Positions 1 through 10,770 of a stretch of DNA of 64,000 nt are shown in pieces (the first letter of the stretch is position 1; each line of letters opens with the position of its first letter). The notes under the pieces were generated by a model, which saw only the letters and a list, made by a program, of their open reading frames with translations, was not told the DNA's origin and did no database searches. A program made the translations under genes and the position numbers. The stretch covers positions 86,144,800 to 86,208,799 of the forward strand of contig JAZBQD010000030.1 in assembly GCA_036583965.1 (NCBI GenBank), in the 5' to 3' direction. Source of the stretch: Prunella strophiata (taxonomy: Eukaryota > Chordata > Aves > Passeriformes > Prunellidae).

Positions 1-573
1 GGATGGCTGGAAACGTACCCCGTGCCTCATGCTACTGCCCGGAACACCATCTTGGGCCTAGAAAAGCAAGTCCTGTGGAGACACGGCACCCCTGAGAGAA
101 TTGAATCAGACAACGGAACTCATTTCAAGAATGGACTCATAAACACCTGGGCCCGAGAACACGGCATTGAATGGATATATCACATCCCTTATCATGCACC
201 AGCTGCCGGGAAGGTTGAACGGTGCAATGGACTCCTTAAGACCACCCTGAAGGCACTTGGTGGAGGGACCTTCAAGAACTGGGAAATAAATTTAGCAAAA
301 GCCACCTGGATGGTCAACACCCGAGGATCCATCAATCGAGCTGGTCCTGCCCAGTCTGAACTCTTGCACACAGTGGATGGAGATAAAGTCCCTGTAGTAC
401 ACATGAAAGGTATTTTAGGAAAGACTGTTTGGATTAATCCCACCGCAGGCAAAGGCAAACCCATTCGTGGGATTGTTTTTGCTCAAGGACCTGGTTACAC
501 TTGGTGGGTAATGCAGAAAGACGGAGAAACCCGTTGTGTACCACAAGGGGACCTAACCTTGGGCGACCACTGA
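1..573 (+). CDS. Retroviral integrase, C-terminal two thirds (partial pol, endogenous)
   Basis: Integrase joins retroviral DNA ends to host DNA. The frame is open from base 1 through 190 codons to the TGA at 571-573; the GTG at 22 is not a true start, because the frame continues upstream out of the window. Two of the three catalytic acids are visible: Asp in an SDNGTHF motif (codon 109-111) and Glu in a GKVER motif (codon 217-219). Exactly 35 residues separate them, the classical D35E spacing. The first Asp would lie just upstream of the window. The C-terminal part (from about base 400) carries a KTVW stretch and a WWV motif, consistent with the SH3-like DNA-binding domain. There is no stop or frameshift, which suggests a fairly young insertion. 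The antisense frame at 192-464 is a shadow. Confidence 0.9.
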   Translation, partial: GWLETYPVPHATARNTILGLEKQVLWRHGTPERIESDNGTHFKNGLINTWAREHGIEWIYHIPYHAPAAGKVERCNGLLKTTLKALGGGTFKNWEINLAKATWMVNTRGSINRAGPAQSELLHTVDGDKVPVVHMKGILGKTVWINPTAGKGKPIRGIVFAQGPGYTWWVMQKDGETRCVPQGDLTLGDH

Positions 574-657
574 GTGTAAGGTTTTCATTCTGTACATACA
601 TGTATATATATATGTCTCTAGGAGGGTATTGGTTTGGAGATTATGTAGATGGTAATA

Positions 658-667
658 GAATAAGGGG
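658..667 (+). promoter_or_regulatory. Polypurine tract (plus-strand primer) of the ERV
   Basis: A GAATAAGGGG stretch lies a few bases before the inferred LTR start. Its position between the integrase stop and the LTR fits the primer for plus-strand DNA synthesis. The single T, and the 7 bp between tract and LTR start, make the exact boundary uncertain. An alternative LTR start is the TG at 668. Confidence 0.5.
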
Positions 668-674
668 TGGATTA

Positions 675-1167
675 TGTCCTGGGTTGCAATGCGAGATGTA
701 TTCTATTGCCATCTCCTTGTACTGGGAAGAGGCAGTGCTCTCCTTATCTCTTACCTCCTGCTGCGGGATTCTCATGGTAATGGCTCTGTTAATGGCCCAT
801 CAAGGCCTTATCACATAATTCATAGAAGTCACAATAGTCCATTGTGAGGTGCTCTGCCCAAGGGGGAAGGCCAGGCAGTTTCATGGGATAAAGTTTGGGT
901 TCTGGGTCTGAGGAGTCGGTCCTGCTCTGCGGCTCTGCCTGGGACACAGGACTGCCTGCTGCCAGCCTCACTGCTTGGGTGGGACCATTTCATTTGGGAC
1001 TGCTATCAGCATTGCAGCTGGGAGGGAAAGCCATCAGGTCACACTTTGACTCTGTTTTGTTTGTTTTCTCTACTCTTTTTCCTTTGCATGTATTTTATTT
1101 TAGTTTTCTATTAAATTGTATTTCTGACTTAGAGTGTCTCACTAGTTTTTACTTTCAAACCAGTACA
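675..1167 (+). repeat. 3' LTR of the ERV
   Basis: The segment starts TGTCCTGG and ends CCAGTACA. The reverse complement of the end, TGTACTGG, matches the start at 7 of 8 positions, so these are imperfect terminal inverted repeats of about 8 bp with TG...CA ends. An ATTAAA poly(A) signal sits at 1110-1115, about 50 bp before the end, followed by T/G-rich sequence, which fits the R-U5 boundary. The length is 493 bp. The start was chosen for the inverted-repeat match. The U3 has no strong TATA box; GGATAAAG near 888 is the nearest candidate. Confidence 0.75.
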
Positions 1168-1865
1168 TAGCTAAATAATCTTGATGACTGAGAGTCATTT
1201 ATATCAGTAATCTTGCTCTAGCAGATACAAAATACAACTCCATGTGTCATGAAATCTCTATGGTATTTCTGACTTTGCTTAACATAACAGAATTTCAAAT
1301 ACTAATGTGTTTACAGTAGGTTTTTTTTTAGCCTCAACTTTTGTTTGATTACTATGTGAGCTCATATCTGTATTTGATCTAAATGGTCTAAATTATGATG
1401 GTGGGTTGACCCAGCCAGCAGATAAGTTCCCACACAGTTGCTCTTCCACTTTCCTCCAGCAGGGTGAGGGTGAGAATTGAAAGGCAAAAGCAAGGAAAAC
1501 TTGTGGATTGAGATGAAGACAGCTTAATTAGTGAAACTAGAACACTGAAGTTATATCACCATTGTTTTATCACAACTCCCCAACCCCCTCCAAACCCAGC
1601 ACCATATAGGTTACTGTTAAAAAAAAAAAAATCTATCTCAACCATACTCATTACAATTATGTCTGCTACAGTCATTATTTAAGAAATCTCCCAGACAAAA
1701 TTTCCTTTGCACTGACTGGGAATTTTCACATCAAAATTTCTGAAGAAACCTCCTGTATTTCAGGTAAAGAAAGCATGTTTCTTTCTATATTTTTTTCTCT
1801 TTTTGGTTAGGACAATGAGATATATCTGTTTTATAATTAAAATTTACCATCAGTATCATAAGAAA
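1168..1865. other. Unassigned AT-rich sequence
   Basis: No gene or recognisable repeat is seen. The only notable feature is a run of about 12 A at 1620. The bases just after 1167 should include one copy of the ERV target-site duplication, but the other copy is outside the window. Confidence 0.6.
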
Positions 1866-2430
1866 CTCAAAAATCATCTGGGTTTGGAAGGAACCTCTGG
1901 AGATTGTCTCGTCCAAGATTCCTGCTCAGGTTATAGCAGGTGGCTCAGGGCTATGCTCAGTTTGGTTTAGAATATCTCCAAGGATGAAGACTTCAACTTT
2001 GCTGAGGCATCTATTTTGGTCTTTGATCACTCTCATAGGAAAAAAAGCTTTTCCTTATGTTTAGGTGGAATTTCCTGAATTTCAGCTTGTGCACATCATC
2101 TCTTGTCCTGTTACTCAGCACCACTGAGAAAATCCTGCCTCATTGTCTTTACTCGTCCTTCATGTATTTATATACATGTGTAAGATCCCTCTAAACCATC
2201 TCTTCTCCAGGCTGAATGGTCACAGCTCTCAGGCAGAGATTCTCCAGTTCCTTAATTATCTTCACAGCACTTTGATGTGATGGCCAGGCTATGGCATGTC
2301 TGTGCCTCTCTTGTACTGCAAAGCCCAGACTCTGACCCAGCAGTCCAGATGTGCCTCACCAGGGCTCAGAAGATGGAAAAGGTCTTTTCTCTCAACCAGT
2401 GAACTCTGGTGTTGCACAGTCTGGAAACAT
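1866..2430 (-). mobile_element. CR1 LINE fragment, 5'-truncated
   Basis: Read on the minus strand, the element's 3' UTR end lies at the left (ATCATCTGGGTTTGGAAGG and GAACCTCTGGAG, the usual CR1 3' region). ORF2 C-terminal sequence lies at the right (CTTCTCCAGGCTGAA near 2200, then CAGATGTGCCTCACCAG). It is interrupted and strongly diverged, with no open frame, so it is an old, dead copy. The left end lacks the octamer tail. The 5' limit near 2430 is approximate. Confidence 0.85.
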
Positions 2431-3163
2431 CCCTTAAGATAAGCGAAGGAAATGTCTCTTTCTTGCTTTTCCTTTTTGTTACCTCATGATCCAGACTTTC
2501 TCATCTCCTTGGTGATGCATAATGGTGTTGGGAAGTTATTCCAGGTGGTGAAAGGACCATTGCTCTAATCCCAAAAGAGGATGATGATACTGTCCATACT
2601 ATATAGAAAGTGCCAATTCAGTCCAATCCTCAGTACTTTGGAGAAAGCATGCATCTAATTGTCACTACTTGGTTACAGACAGCTGTAATGATTATAGAGA
2701 AAAATAAATATATATTAACCCAAACAAAACCAAACAAACAACAAAGAAAAACCAACTGAAAATAAACACAGGAAACAAAAGATCCCCATTCTTAAGGAAA
2801 AAAAACCCCACATTTATTTAGAATTGACTTTGTCTGCACCTCTGTGTAATTTGTGAGTAGACATCACTGATTTACAGACAAATTATGTATTTAGAGGATA
2901 GCAAGAAGGTCTGATTCTAGTAGCTTAAAATAAATTAAAATAAAATAAATTGCATTACTTTAAATTCCTGCTCTAGGGTTTTGTCAAAGACTGTCAGCAA
3001 TTACTTAGATACTGTAAGAGGATCAAATGATTTCATATTTACTACCTGCGAGTTGGGTGTGTGTGTATGGTATTTTTTTGAGCCATCTGGTACCAACTGA
3101 ACACAGGATGACCCCATTTCAGGCAGGCAGTAGAGGGGCTGAGCCAGGTATATGAACCCCTGG
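2431..3163. other. Unassigned AT-rich sequence with an A/C-only tract
   Basis: No gene is seen. Positions 2718-2770 are almost entirely A and C with no T on this strand, in CAAACAAAACC-like units. An A8 run followed by CCCC lies near 2799. These look like low-complexity sequence. Confidence 0.55.
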
Positions 3164-3258
3164 GGGTCTAACATCTTAATTAATGAACAGGATGATGGGC
3201 CACAGTCCACCCTCAGCAAATTTGCTGATGATATGAAACTGAGAGGAGTTTCTATGCT
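3164..3258 (+). mobile_element. Short CR1 ORF2 fragment (reverse transcriptase palm)
   Basis: About 95 bp match the CR1 reverse transcriptase around its catalytic FADD box. The plus-strand frame reads a DDG-x-x-STLSKFADD motif followed by KLRGV, which corresponds to the well-known DLDEG...FADDTKLGG region. Sequence on either side does not continue the CR1 match, so both ends are missing. An antisense frame of 122 codons (3001-3369) is a shadow. Family assignment is good; limits are approximate. Confidence 0.7.
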
Positions 3259-4679
3259 TTCTACACTGTTAACTCTGTTTCTCCACTGTCCCATTAGCTG
3301 CAACTTGCCACAAGATGTGTGTGCCCAACTGTAGTCCAGTAAGCAAATTACAAGTCTGGTCTTGTACATTAGCTGCTCATATCACAATCAAAAGCTGATC
3401 AGGAATTGGTTTTCATTCTTATTAGCTTGCAAGCTATTTTGAACTGACAATGGCTACACTGCTGAATATTCTTTGGTTTGGAGTTATGTCCATCTAACTA
3501 TTTTTAAAAGGGGTCCTAAAAGGACCCTCACTGGAAACATTGCTAGAAGACATTACATATTTTTCACTTGGCCAGATCAGAGCACATTTTTATATCAATG
3601 AAGTCTGTTCAGAAGGCACAATGCCATAATGATAATTCACTACAAACAAAATAAACAAGATGTAAGATTGGAGATCAAATATTGGCAGCTAAGTGGCAAG
3701 TTTGCAAAGGATGAGCGAGCTTTCCCTGGGCTCTTCTATTTTTCAGTATGCCAAAACAAACAGACGGATACACATAAACTGCATGCAAGGGGTCCTTCTC
3801 TTTTTTATTTTTATTATTAAATGTTTTAAAATACATATGAGGTTAGTAAGTCAAGCATGGTGGCTGCATGTATAAAAGTAAAATATGAGTGGATGCGTTA
3901 TTAGATAATTTGCATTGAATTAGAAATAGACTGCTCATCTGCGGTTTAAGCAATAAATAATATTGACAAAACATGGAAAATCCTTAACTTTCCAGAACTT
4001 ATTCAACTTGCACTCTCATGTTGTAGCCACAAATACTTTTCCTAAATAGAAATTTTCAGTGGAATAAAATAGGCACTTGGAGTCATAATTATTATCATCT
4101 TAGAGTTACTACCTAAAGCAAATCCATGAATGCCTTTCTGAAAATGCCTGCTTTCCTACACTGACTAGAAAGTGAGACAAAGATGGACCTCTAGACTTCA
4201 TATCTACACTGAAAACATTGAACTTTGAGCAAAAGAATCACAACTATGGTAATTTGTTTGGGAAGCACGTAAACAACAGAAATCTAGGAGGAAATTAAAA
4301 CAGATGAAGAGCAAAGAAAATTTGTTTAGGTTTGTGGTAAATAAATGTGAGGGAAAATAGAATTAAAAGATTGTTTGCCAGGGGTGGAAAAGGTTGTGAA
4401 AAAAAATATCAGAAGAAAAAAGAAACAAAGAGCACAGGTAAAATCCAGTTTGCCTGTGTCTATTCACAGTCATCATTATGTGGCCTAGGAATCTTAAGCA
4501 CCCACTGTAGTCAGTGGAGAGCTGGTCAATGCAGCCAGCAGAGAGCTTTTATCTCCTCATACTCGATATCTGATTTAATTCAGTTGAACTGCTTTATAAC
4601 TGCAATGCTTAAGTCCAACAGTAACCAATCTCAGTCACCTAAATGTGAATATTTGAGATAATCTTGTAAATCCTTTCTG
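3259..4679. other. Unassigned AT-rich sequence
   Basis: No gene, RNA gene or transposon is recognised. Short frames here (3629-3820, 4347-4661) show no family motif and are of a length expected by chance in AT-rich DNA. Confidence 0.55.
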
Positions 4680-5190
4680 GTATAGAATCATAGATATTTT
4701 TTTTTAAGTTTGGAAAAGATCATTGAGTTCAGAACTGCAAAGTTCACCACTAAACTATGTCCCCAAGAGCCACATCCACCCATGTTTCAAATACCCTGAG
4801 GGATGATGATTCGACCACTTCACTAGGGAGCCAGTTCCAGTGCTTGACAATTCTTTCTTTCAAGAAATTCCTCCCAGTGTCCCACCTGAAGCTTCCCTGG
4901 CACAGCCTGAGGCTGCATCCTCTCATCCTGTTGCTGGTTGCCTGGGACAAGAGGGTGACCCCCACCTGGCTACAGCCTCCTTTTAGGCAATCCTAGACAG
5001 CAGTGCAGTCCTACCTGAGCCTCCTTTTCTCCAGGCTGAACAACCCAGCTCCCTCAGCTGCTCCTCATCACACTTGTGCTCCAGAACCTCCACCACCTCT
5101 GCTGCCCTTCTCTGGACATGCTTCAGAGAGTTTTTTGTGTAGTAAGGGCCTAGAACTGAGCACCAGAAGAGGATCAGTTTTCATATCACT
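4680..5190 (-). mobile_element. CR1 LINE fragment, 3' UTR and ORF2 C-terminus
   Basis: The minus-strand 3' end starts near TATAGAATCATAGAT at 4681. Typical CR1 blocks follow: the segment around ATGTCCCCAAGAGCCACATC, then CTTTTCTCCAGGCTGAACAA, CTCCCTCAGCTGCTCCTCAT and CTTCTCTGGACATGCTTCAG. The match fades after GCACCAGAAGAGGATC near 5180. Small indels break all frames. It belongs to the same general CR1 type as the copies at 43086 and 60592. Confidence 0.9.
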
Positions 5191-8100
5191 GTATTATATA
5201 CCTGGGCCTCTAATCACATCCAGCATGTAAATACTTTGGTTACCACAGGGCATTGAAATGGCTTTAGAAATACATGCATGATCAATCAAATTGAGATACA
5301 GCTTTCCGGGGACTGAACTAGGAAACATGACTACCTGTAGATATCTGCATTTAGATGTCTGGCTCTGGAACTAAATCCCTTTTCTTAAGTAGAACTCAAC
5401 CCCAAGAACTGAGAAGGAGTAAGGAGTTGTAGGATTGAAAATTATTGGAAAGGACATACTGAGAAACTTGTATCTAAAGAGGAAACAAGCTCAGGCACTG
5501 AAGAAATATATGACAGTAAAAGATGTGACTAGACACATGAAAGAATAGCAATATTTTCACACAGTAGCATGTTTAGATATAGTTGCATATTTAGATATAA
5601 AACATACATCTATTTTTAAGATGTAGATTTTGACTTGTATGACATGATATTATAAAAATACAAACTCAAACTTCTGTGGCAGAATGCATTAACTGAAGAA
5701 CAGAAGATTTTGACTAATCATGTAGAATGTGCTTCTAGCAATGTAAATAGTAATATCAGTATCAAGCAAAAATAAAAGCATTGTTATTTATCCTATTTTG
5801 TTCAGTTTAAATTATACTCTTCCACAGATTCATATATTTAAGACCATTATGTTTACAACATATTACATTAAGAAGGCCATCAAGAAAGCTAGCTATTTTG
5901 GCAGATGTGATTGGCAGTCTGGAATGAGGGACTAAAAGAATCAGATTTTCTGATAAAATGATCATTGGAATGAAAGGTAAAGATATTGACAAGTGAGGCT
6001 CTCGGTATAAAGGTTAATAGCCTCCTTTGATGAATGGATCTCACATGGCGTTATGTCTGGAAATGGGACACTGCTCCATTTAATACCCTTTTCACATCAC
6101 AAATATTTTCTTTGCAACCATAACAGCTAGAAAACATTCTACTAAATAAAACAGCAATTTCTAAAAGACAGCTCTGCAAGAAGAGTAGATTGGTGACCTG
6201 TCACTGTGCTGAGAAACTGGGTTGCAATTATTGTCTTTTCACACACATGCAGAAAAATTTGAACTTCACGTTAATTTTATTGGTAGTTTGACAATATTTT
6301 TAAAAACATATGTGTCTATGTTTTTTAAATTCTAATTACATATGTCTAATGGTCAACAGGAGAACTTTTCTGGAAATGTTGAAGTATTGGTAACAGCATC
6401 TAAGACATAGAACTCATTTTGTCCTTTCTAATACTTCCCATTTGAAAGTGATTACAATATCATTTGGAGAACATGACATATTAGTATATACAACCTCTTT
6501 CTGAATACTACAAGAATAATTTTAATTCTATTGTTCCATTGTGTTGGGTGTTTTCATTTTTTTTACACCATGATTTAATTTTCTTATTTACTTATATTTC
6601 TAATCTAGTATTAGAATATGTATGTCTGGTTTTTATGAGGTACATTTATTTAAGGATAGTTTGACTCATATGATAGAATAACATTATCATGTGCTTAACT
6701 TTAAAGTAAGGAAAAAAGCTATTAAACACAAACATAATCATGAAATTGTCATGTAAGCAAAGTAACAGGACTGCTGAGCTGCCTAACACAATAATAATTC
6801 CAATACATACGTCTGTGTGGTTCCATGAGCTGGGTTAACCTGTATCTGATATATTGGTGTAGAATAGAGGAAAAAGAGAAAATAAAGGAGAATGTCGAGA
6901 TTTTGTGAAACACAAAAGGCTTGAAGGCTGTACATGCTTTAAGAATACATGTAATCAAAAAAGAACCTTCTATTATATATCTGTTCAATGTCTTGTATTG
7001 TGATGTTGGCTGCTCTAAGCTGTCTTGGACATGAACTTAAGACAGCAGAGGAGGCTTTAAAATATAATTTAGATTTCTGTAATGTCCTCATTGTGTAGTT
7101 TGTTATCTAAGGGCTTGTTTAAGGATTATTCATTTTCACCATATGGGAAGGTTTTTGAAAAGAGTTGAACAGTACAACTGGTGTGTCTAAAAAAGTTAGG
7201 TTCTGGTCTGCTTTCTTAGGAAAAGTAGAATGTCAGACTTTCTGTAGAAAAGTCCTATGTAATCATACTTCCTGTAAGGAGTAGTCATCTATACAACTAT
7301 GTAACTTAACAAAATCCATATACCACTGGAGGCAGAAGAAAGGGAGACTCCTCCTTTTCATTCCTTGCTGGAACTTGCAAAATATGTAGCAGTGTAAATA
7401 TCTAGGACAATTTCAGAGACCAGCGTTTGGTCTCTCCATACAATCTGAGTGGCTGAGAGCCAGAAACATTCTTCAATATGCTGTCTGGTATGTTTAGAAA
7501 AGTGTTAATGAGGGTAGTTTCTGTAGATCACTGTAAAAGTGTTATGGCTAGAGGTAAACCTGTTCTCAGACACATTCACTGCACATTTACTGGCAGTGAA
7601 ACTATCTTGTTTTATGTCTTTATGAGCTTTCATTAAGAAAGCTACATCTAGCTACACCTAAAGCTAGATCAACCACATCTGGGTTTAAGTTCCTTTTTTG
7701 AATGGACCTCGAATCTGAACTTTTTTATTCTGCTAACAGTGACAACTTTGTGATTTTAATTGGCCTTCCGTTTTCTTAATCTGCTGATAATAAAGACAAA
7801 CTAACATGAAATAATGAATATATAAAATATTTATATAAAATTACATGGTAATAATTTAATCCCAGGACTGTGAAATAGTCTACAGTAATAAATCTATTTC
7901 AGATTTGCTAGGATTCACAAAAGTATAAATGTATTCATTAACTGACAGAAAGATTATTATTTATTATAAAATTCTAAATGTTTTTTCTTATGCAAATCTC
8001 ATGTAAATATTCATCCTCTTTCAAAATACTTACTGAAGAAATATAACTCATAGATTTTGAAAGTTTCATAAATATAAAACAAAACAGATCAAATCATTAT

Positions 8101-10735
8101 GTCTTCTTCAAAGCCATCTCTAATTCAATAATGAAAGTAACATTATAGCAATATTCATTAAACACTTACAGGTTATTGACCTCCATAGTTGAACAGAACA
8201 GAGGCAGTCAGCCTTAAAGGACAAATATATCTTAATTTTTGTCATGGGTGGATTAATGGCTTGCCTTTATTGATAACATTTTCTATTCAGCTGCATGGAA
8301 GACTTACAGAATGAAGCAAAACAAAAGGATTAGAAAACAAAGAAATACTGGACACACCATTTATTCAATTTTTGATTGCTCTATTATCAAGTACAAGACA
8401 TTCCTTTTAATATATTTACTCAATGATATTTAAGACTCAAAGTAAAATGTACTTTAGGGATGCTGTGAAAACCAGTTACGATGTGTTTCCATAAAAATTA
8501 CTAAACTGGCTGAGTGAATTAAATACCAGAACATTTTGGAAGATGATACTCTAGGAAGATTTTGCATTTACATGAACTGGATAGTGTCAGAAATTTGCTT
8601 GCATTTGGGGATTTTCTACTAAAGGAAATAGTAAACAAACATGTTACCATTTGGATTACATGGTGTGCCAGCATATATTCTTTGTAGTTTAAAGGAGCAT
8701 CCTATGGAATCTTTACTTTTATGAAGAAAACTTTTTAAATTTTAAGGTATACCAAGATTAATTTTTATCTATTATAATATTATTTCCTTAACTTAATTGC
8801 TAATTGTAAAAATTTGCCTGTTACAATGAATATATTCAAAATTGCAGGTCTGTAGGTAATTTTTGAATAATCATATTGTTTATATTTTCCAAATACACAG
8901 CTTAAGAAAAGTTTTCATATCTAATTGCTTCTCATTCAGAGTGGGTTACTCCAGAATGAAGCTGATGCCTTCAGAGCCGCACCCTTTTCCTGTCACTTCT
9001 ATGTCAGAAAGAAATTTTTTTTCAATACTTTTATACTCTTCACTGTACTACTGACCTTAGAAACCTTTATCTTCAGAATTCTGTTTCTTTTCATTTATAA
9101 CCATGAGGTTCAAGATAAATAGCACATATAAAGGTACAATTTTAGTGCATATATACTATGCTGGTGAATGATAGTTCACATCAGTATCCAGTGTTTGCTT
9201 CACTTTACATTAGTGAATACTCAGTGTTTACCAAGGAATTTGATGATCTGAAACTCAGAAAACCCTGTCATAAATACATTTGTTAAAGAGTTGGAGGGAA
9301 TTGTGTTATGGCAGCATCTTTTTGATCTGATTCTTCCTTAAAATCACAGTGAAATGTTTTGACATAATTGTTTGATGTTGAAAAGCAAGGAAGTGATGAA
9401 CAACAAACTTAAACTGGAGTATCCTTGATTTGGTCTCCAAAGGCAAATTCTTTAATTTACCTGAACAAGATTTCTTAGATACTGCATGCCTATACTCTAA
9501 AATAACTTCTGAAATTTTTATAAATTATTTTGATTCTTATGTACAATATACTGAGAAGTATTTTTAAAGCAGCTCTTCAATACTTAAAACACAGTGCTTT
9601 CTACCAGTGACATACAAGGTAATGTTAAATCATTCTGAAATTCTTAGTCTAAATAAAATCTATTTGCTCCTCACACTGAAACTTCAACAAGTAAGTTATT
9701 ACTGATGTAGCACCCAATTGTTCCGGAGCTTCTACAATAATAGTGATGGCATATTAAGTCATGTTTTCAAAATCATAAGCATTTAGATTCTCCTTTTACT
9801 CCACTCACTTCCACTTGCAATTAATAGAGCTGTTTTATTTCAGTATAAATCTACATTAAAAATTACTTTGAATACTTCTATTGTAAGTAGTGTACAACAT
9901 GGGGGAACAATCTCAGAATTAGCTTGCCTTTGATGGCTTCTCAGTAGCAGCTCATTTGACAATTAGCCCCGCAGAGCTCAGTGAGGCAGGGGCAGGTCCA
10001 GAACCAACCCAAATGGAAGATCACAGTGTGAGAAACACAGACACAGATTACTCATGGTCACCTGTCACTGGAATACAAAGATCTCTACATCTCCCATTTT
10101 TAAGTTGCTTGTTTGTTAGTTTATTTGTTTTGCAAAAGCAACTAAATTAATGTTTCCATTCTTAAAAGGTAAATTATGACTCCTTGAGGTTTGCACTCGT
10201 AAGAACTTTTTCCTGACCATTCACAAGGGTTGTGTTACCTGGTATAGTGATAATCAATAGTTCTTAATGCTTTAAAATGTTATTGCAATGCAGTTCTGAA
10301 ACAGAGGGCATTTAAGCCAATGTCACTGCCAATGAGGTAGAAAGCTGGTGCACAACAGCTTGCATAAGAAAATAAAGACCATCATTGAGAAATTTAATAC
10401 TATGAATGCAAGACTTCTTTAATGATCAATAATCCTCTATGTAGTCTTCTACACCGAGACTTTCTTTTAAAAAATAGCAGTTCTGATTTTTATAGTCATA
10501 TTTAAATTAAAATCACTTATTGTTTTGGGACACGTGGATTAATAGACATGAACAAACTCATTTAATTTAATGAAATATAGTCACTTGATTCAGAAATCAT
10601 TACAAATAAAGTGTGCGCAGATAAAGCAGAGTGTAATCATTATATTTGTTTCATAAAATTCCACTAGGCTACAAAAAGTAATAAAAATTGCTAAACCCTC
10701 ATGCAACAACTTAATAGACTTTTTTTTTCCTTGTT

Positions 10736-10770
<35 letters not shown>

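Larger units (their letters stand above)
1..1167 (+). mobile_element. 3' end of an endogenous retrovirus (pol remnant plus 3' LTR), env-less
   Basis: The left edge cuts into an LTR retroelement on the plus strand. In order it shows an open integrase frame to 573, about 100 bp without a reading frame, a short polypurine tract (658-667, one T inside), and an LTR ending in CA at 1167. There is no room for env between the integrase stop and the LTR. That layout is typical of class III (ERV-L-like) elements or of env-deleted relatives. The 5' LTR, gag and most of pol lie outside the window, so target-site duplications cannot be checked. The exact family is not assigned. The bird assignment rests on my memory of similar integrase and LTR sequences. 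Confidence 0.85.

Noticed and set aside
22..573. GTG at 22 as the start of a 183-codon gene
   Set aside because: The frame is open to base 1 and matches integrase upstream of the GTG. This is an internal part of pol, not a start.
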